A stretch of 46,497 bases of DNA from Spirochaetia bacterium UBA6919 (GTDB taxonomy: Bacteria > Spirochaetota > UBA6919): NCBI GenBank assembly GCA_002450905.1, contig DKAT01000045.1:1-46497 (forward strand). The letters are read 5' to 3'. The notes under the pieces were generated by a model. The model worked only from the letters and a program-made list of their open reading frames with translations. It was not told the origin of the DNA and ran no database searches. A program made the position numbers and the translations under genes. Positions 44,536 through 46,497 of this stretch are shown here, in pieces. How positions within the stretch are numbered: the first letter of the stretch is position 1; every line of letters starts with the position of its first letter.

Positions 44536-45248
44536 GAAATATTAAGATTTATAAGTTATTTTATTTTATAGGTCTGGTAATTCTAACCCAAATGTTATCG
44601 ACACACTGGGGTTTTGCACAGGATTTACTGAAGTTTTCAACAGAACACAAGGAGAGGGTTTTTTTAAGTGAATACGACGAAAAAATAAATTTCAGTAATT
44701 CTAAAATGCCGTTTGACAAGTTCTCTTTCATCAATATCCGTGTGGGTTATGCCTTTGTAAAACTTTCCACGGAAAAAAATAACACCATCGAAAAAAAATA
44801 CCCCTTCAATACCTTAAGCCTCAGTTATAAACACAGTTCTTTTAATAGTAATAAGTTCTTTTGGGAATATGAAATCAGTTATATGTATTACGAATGGTCT
44901 CTCGAGAATATTCCAGTAAAGTACATGGTCAATAATATCCCTATCATGATCTACTTTGGTTATCAGAACCCGGGTTCAAATACAATTAAGTTTATGCCAA
45001 GAATTGGACTAGGCTATGGATTAATTATCACGAAGGCAGAACTTCAAGGAACACTATATAAACAACTTAATCAAACATCAGTTTCTTCAGCCTTGATGGC
45101 ATCTCTGGGTGTTGATATAGCTTTACGGATAACAAAACAGATCTTTATTAATCTCGGACTACACGTCATGGTATCAAAAGATTTAAAAACATCAAATGGT
45201 ACTGATACTTATATTATACCTAAATTCGGATTGAATATGCAATTTTAA
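44532..45248 (+). CDS. outer-membrane beta-barrel protein coupled to the BNR gene
   Basis: This 238-residue protein has a signal peptide (about 1-30, ending in WGFAQ). The mature part has alternating aromatic strands (FSFINIRVGYAFVKL, FFWEYEISYMYYEW, IMIYFGYQNPG, IFINLGLHVMVS) and ends in a Phe (FGLNMQF), a typical C-terminal signal for barrel assembly. About eight strands are likely. Its ATG overlaps the BNR stop by 4 bp, so the two are translated together and may form an envelope complex with the lipoprotein as a periplasmic cap. No named family is certain. Confidence 0.75.
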   Translation: MRNIKIYKLFYFIGLVILTQMLSTHWGFAQDLLKFSTEHKERVFLSEYDEKINFSNSKMPFDKFSFINIRVGYAFVKLSTEKNNTIEKKYPFNTLSLSYKHSSFNSNKFFWEYEISYMYYEWSLENIPVKYMVNNIPIMIYFGYQNPGSNTIKFMPRIGLGYGLIITKAELQGTLYKQLNQTSVSSALMASLGVDIALRITKQIFINLGLHVMVSKDLKTSNGTDTYIIPKFGLNMQF

Positions 45249-45336
45249 AAAGGTTAGAATATTTATATGAAGAATAAGAAAAATTGGTTTATTAAATTAT
45301 TTTAACAATTTAAAAGAATATGATTATCTTATAAAA

Positions 45337-46497
45337 ATGATTCTCAAGGCCGGATATATATTATTAATCCTGTTATTTCTCCTGAGACCCTCTGTCAGGC
45401 ACTACGCAGAAAATTCAAATCCCGGTAAACACAATAAAAAACCCCTCATCATTGCGAGTACAAACAGCTTTCCCCCAGTAAATTTCCTAGATAACAATAA
45501 GGAGTTGACAGGTTTCGCAAAGGATATCTCCACAGCTGTCTCAAAATCCATTGGAAGAGAAGTCAAATACATCCACTCACCCCACTGGACAGAAGTTCTA
45601 AGCTGGCTTAAATCAGGTAAGGCGGATATCATCCACAATGCTGCCTATAGTCCCAGGAGAGCACAATCTTTCAATTTCTCGGAACCCATTATAACCATGT
45701 CAGAAGTCATTTTTGTAAGAAAAGATCACCTTACTATCAATAATTTTAACTCTCTGAAAAATAAAAAAGTCTCTTGTGTTGAGGGACACATCACTCATCA
45801 ATACCTCAAACAATTTCCTGATATTCAATGCGTTATAAATAAAACCCCTAAAGACGCACTCTATCACTTAATGAGCGGTCGTAGTCAGGCTCTTGTCTAT
45901 CCCAAAGAGATTATGTTATATCTGGCGCAAAAAAATCAATTATCTGAGAATCTTAAAATAGTCGGACAGCCAACTCGTCTATTAAAATGGTCTATGGTAA
46001 CCCGAAAGGAGAATCAAGACCTCATAAAACAATTAAACAAAGGGATTCACAATATAAAACAATCTGGGGAATATGATAGGATCTACAATAAATGGTTTGG
46101 TAAAGAGGTATTATCAGGGTACTCCTGGACTGAACTTATCTCCATTGTCACTCTAGCTGGTATGTTCACCCTGTTTGGGGGTATCGGCACAACACTCTTC
46201 ATTACCAATCGCCGTTTGAAGCGCAGTGAAGAATCCCACAGGGCTCTCATCGAACAGGCATCGGATGGTATTTTTATTATCGATCAACAAGGCAATTTTC
46301 TAAACACTAATACCAGATTCCGTGATATGATGGGGTATAGTCAGAAAGATTTTAAGCAAATTACATTTCCACAGATCTTCGACCCACTGGATACAGAATC
46401 AAGACCTCTTCGCTTCGAAGAAATCCTGAAAGGTAATACAATTGTCAGTGAACAAAGAATGATCCGTAAGGATGGTACTGTCATTGAAACAGAATCC
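45337..46497 (+). CDS. periplasmic-binding-domain sensor with TM and PAS, right-truncated
   Basis: At least 387 codons run off the right edge with no stop. The N-terminus is a signal or anchor (about 1-20, ILKAGYILLILLFLL). Residues about 38-265 match family 3 solute-binding proteins (IIASTNSFPPVNFLDNNKELTGFAKDI, GKADIIHNAAYSPRRAQSFNFSEP). One transmembrane segment (about 270-290) is followed by a PAS domain (about 300-387, HRALIEQASDGIFIIDQQGNF). A histidine kinase or GGDEF output probably follows beyond the edge. No ribosome site is visible before the ATG, and no other in-frame start lies upstream. Confidence 0.85.
   Translation, partial: MILKAGYILLILLFLLRPSVRHYAENSNPGKHNKKPLIIASTNSFPPVNFLDNNKELTGFAKDISTAVSKSIGREVKYIHSPHWTEVLSWLKSGKADIIHNAAYSPRRAQSFNFSEPIITMSEVIFVRKDHLTINNFNSLKNKKVSCVEGHITHQYLKQFPDIQCVINKTPKDALYHLMSGRSQALVYPKEIMLYLAQKNQLSENLKIVGQPTRLLKWSMVTRKENQDLIKQLNKGIHNIKQSGEYDRIYNKWFGKEVLSGYSWTELISIVTLAGMFTLFGGIGTTLFITNRRLKRSEESHRALIEQASDGIFIIDQQGNFLNTNTRFRDMMGYSQKDFKQITFPQIFDPLDTESRPLRFEEILKGNTIVSEQRMIRKDGTVIETES

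Noticed and set aside
45402..45638. 78-codon minus-strand frame
   Set aside because: It is antisense to the solute-binding domain of the right-edge sensor gene.
1..46497. tRNA, rRNA, CRISPR, insertion sequence or phage genes
   Set aside because: No cloverleaf-type GTTCGAATC arms, repeat-spacer pattern, transposase or integrase motif were seen by eye; a computed scan would be needed to exclude degenerate ones.

Overview
The window is AT-rich DNA from a diderm (Gram-negative-type) bacterium. Support for two membranes comes from several lipoprotein signals (lipobox Cys), several outer-membrane beta-barrel-like proteins with signal peptides, a TAT-type signal, and periplasmic SCO1 and PCuAC copper chaperones. 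Sigma-70-like promoters and AGGAG-type ribosome sites are easy to see. GTG and TTG starts are used. A FecR-domain exported protein, an HD-GYP protein, MutS2, a YpdA-type reductase and a LETM1-like protein would fit an uncultured low-GC lineage such as a spirochaete relative, but this is only a guess; nothing here fixes the taxon. I see no rRNA, tRNA, CRISPR array, transposase, integrase or phage gene.

Layout. 0.3-5 kb: an HD-GYP signalling protein, a small lipoprotein, a sigma-54-dependent NtrC-family regulator and, tail to tail with it, a LETM1-like membrane protein. 5.3-14.2 kb: an exported protein of unknown role, a YpdA-type flavoprotein, MutS2, UppP, PcrA helicase with a small overlapping companion gene, and a sugar-phosphate nucleotidylyltransferase. 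14.2-18.4 kb: a PAS sensor kinase, a SRAP (YedK/HMCES) DNA-protein crosslink protein and a class III aminotransferase. 18.5-21 kb: a copper-delivery group (SCO1, PCuAC, a small unknown exported protein, a barrel). 21.4-23 kb: a FecR-domain protein and a zinc-ribbon/SHOCT-like pair.

23.1-30.8 kb is the most interesting region. A tight co-directional operon encodes a circularly permuted ATP-grasp ligase, an alpha-E protein, a transglutaminase-like protein and two AstE/aspartoacylase-like proteins. The second of these has lost the metal-binding His residues. A methyltransferase/D-Ala-D-Ala-ligase-like ATP-grasp fusion follows. Together they look like a peptide or small-molecule amide-ligation system with its own hydrolases.

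31-37.3 kb: valyl-tRNA synthetase, an exported hypothetical protein, and a two-gene unit made of a Cys-containing unknown protein and a short BadF/HgdC-type iron-sulfur ATPase, without the usual dehydratase. 37.4-41.4 kb: a porin-like protein, a decayed pseudogene, an ankyrin-repeat/TlpA-thioredoxin fusion and a guanylate kinase-Nudix fusion whose Nudix box is degenerate. 41.6-46.5 kb: a lipoprotein, DoxX, an ECF-like sigma factor, a TAT-type BNR-repeat lipoprotein translationally coupled to a barrel, and a sensor gene (SBP-TM-PAS) that runs off the right edge.

A 27-bp palindromic element occurs three times (15860, 21191, 30842). Each copy lies in the spacer downstream of a gene and in the same orientation relative to that gene.
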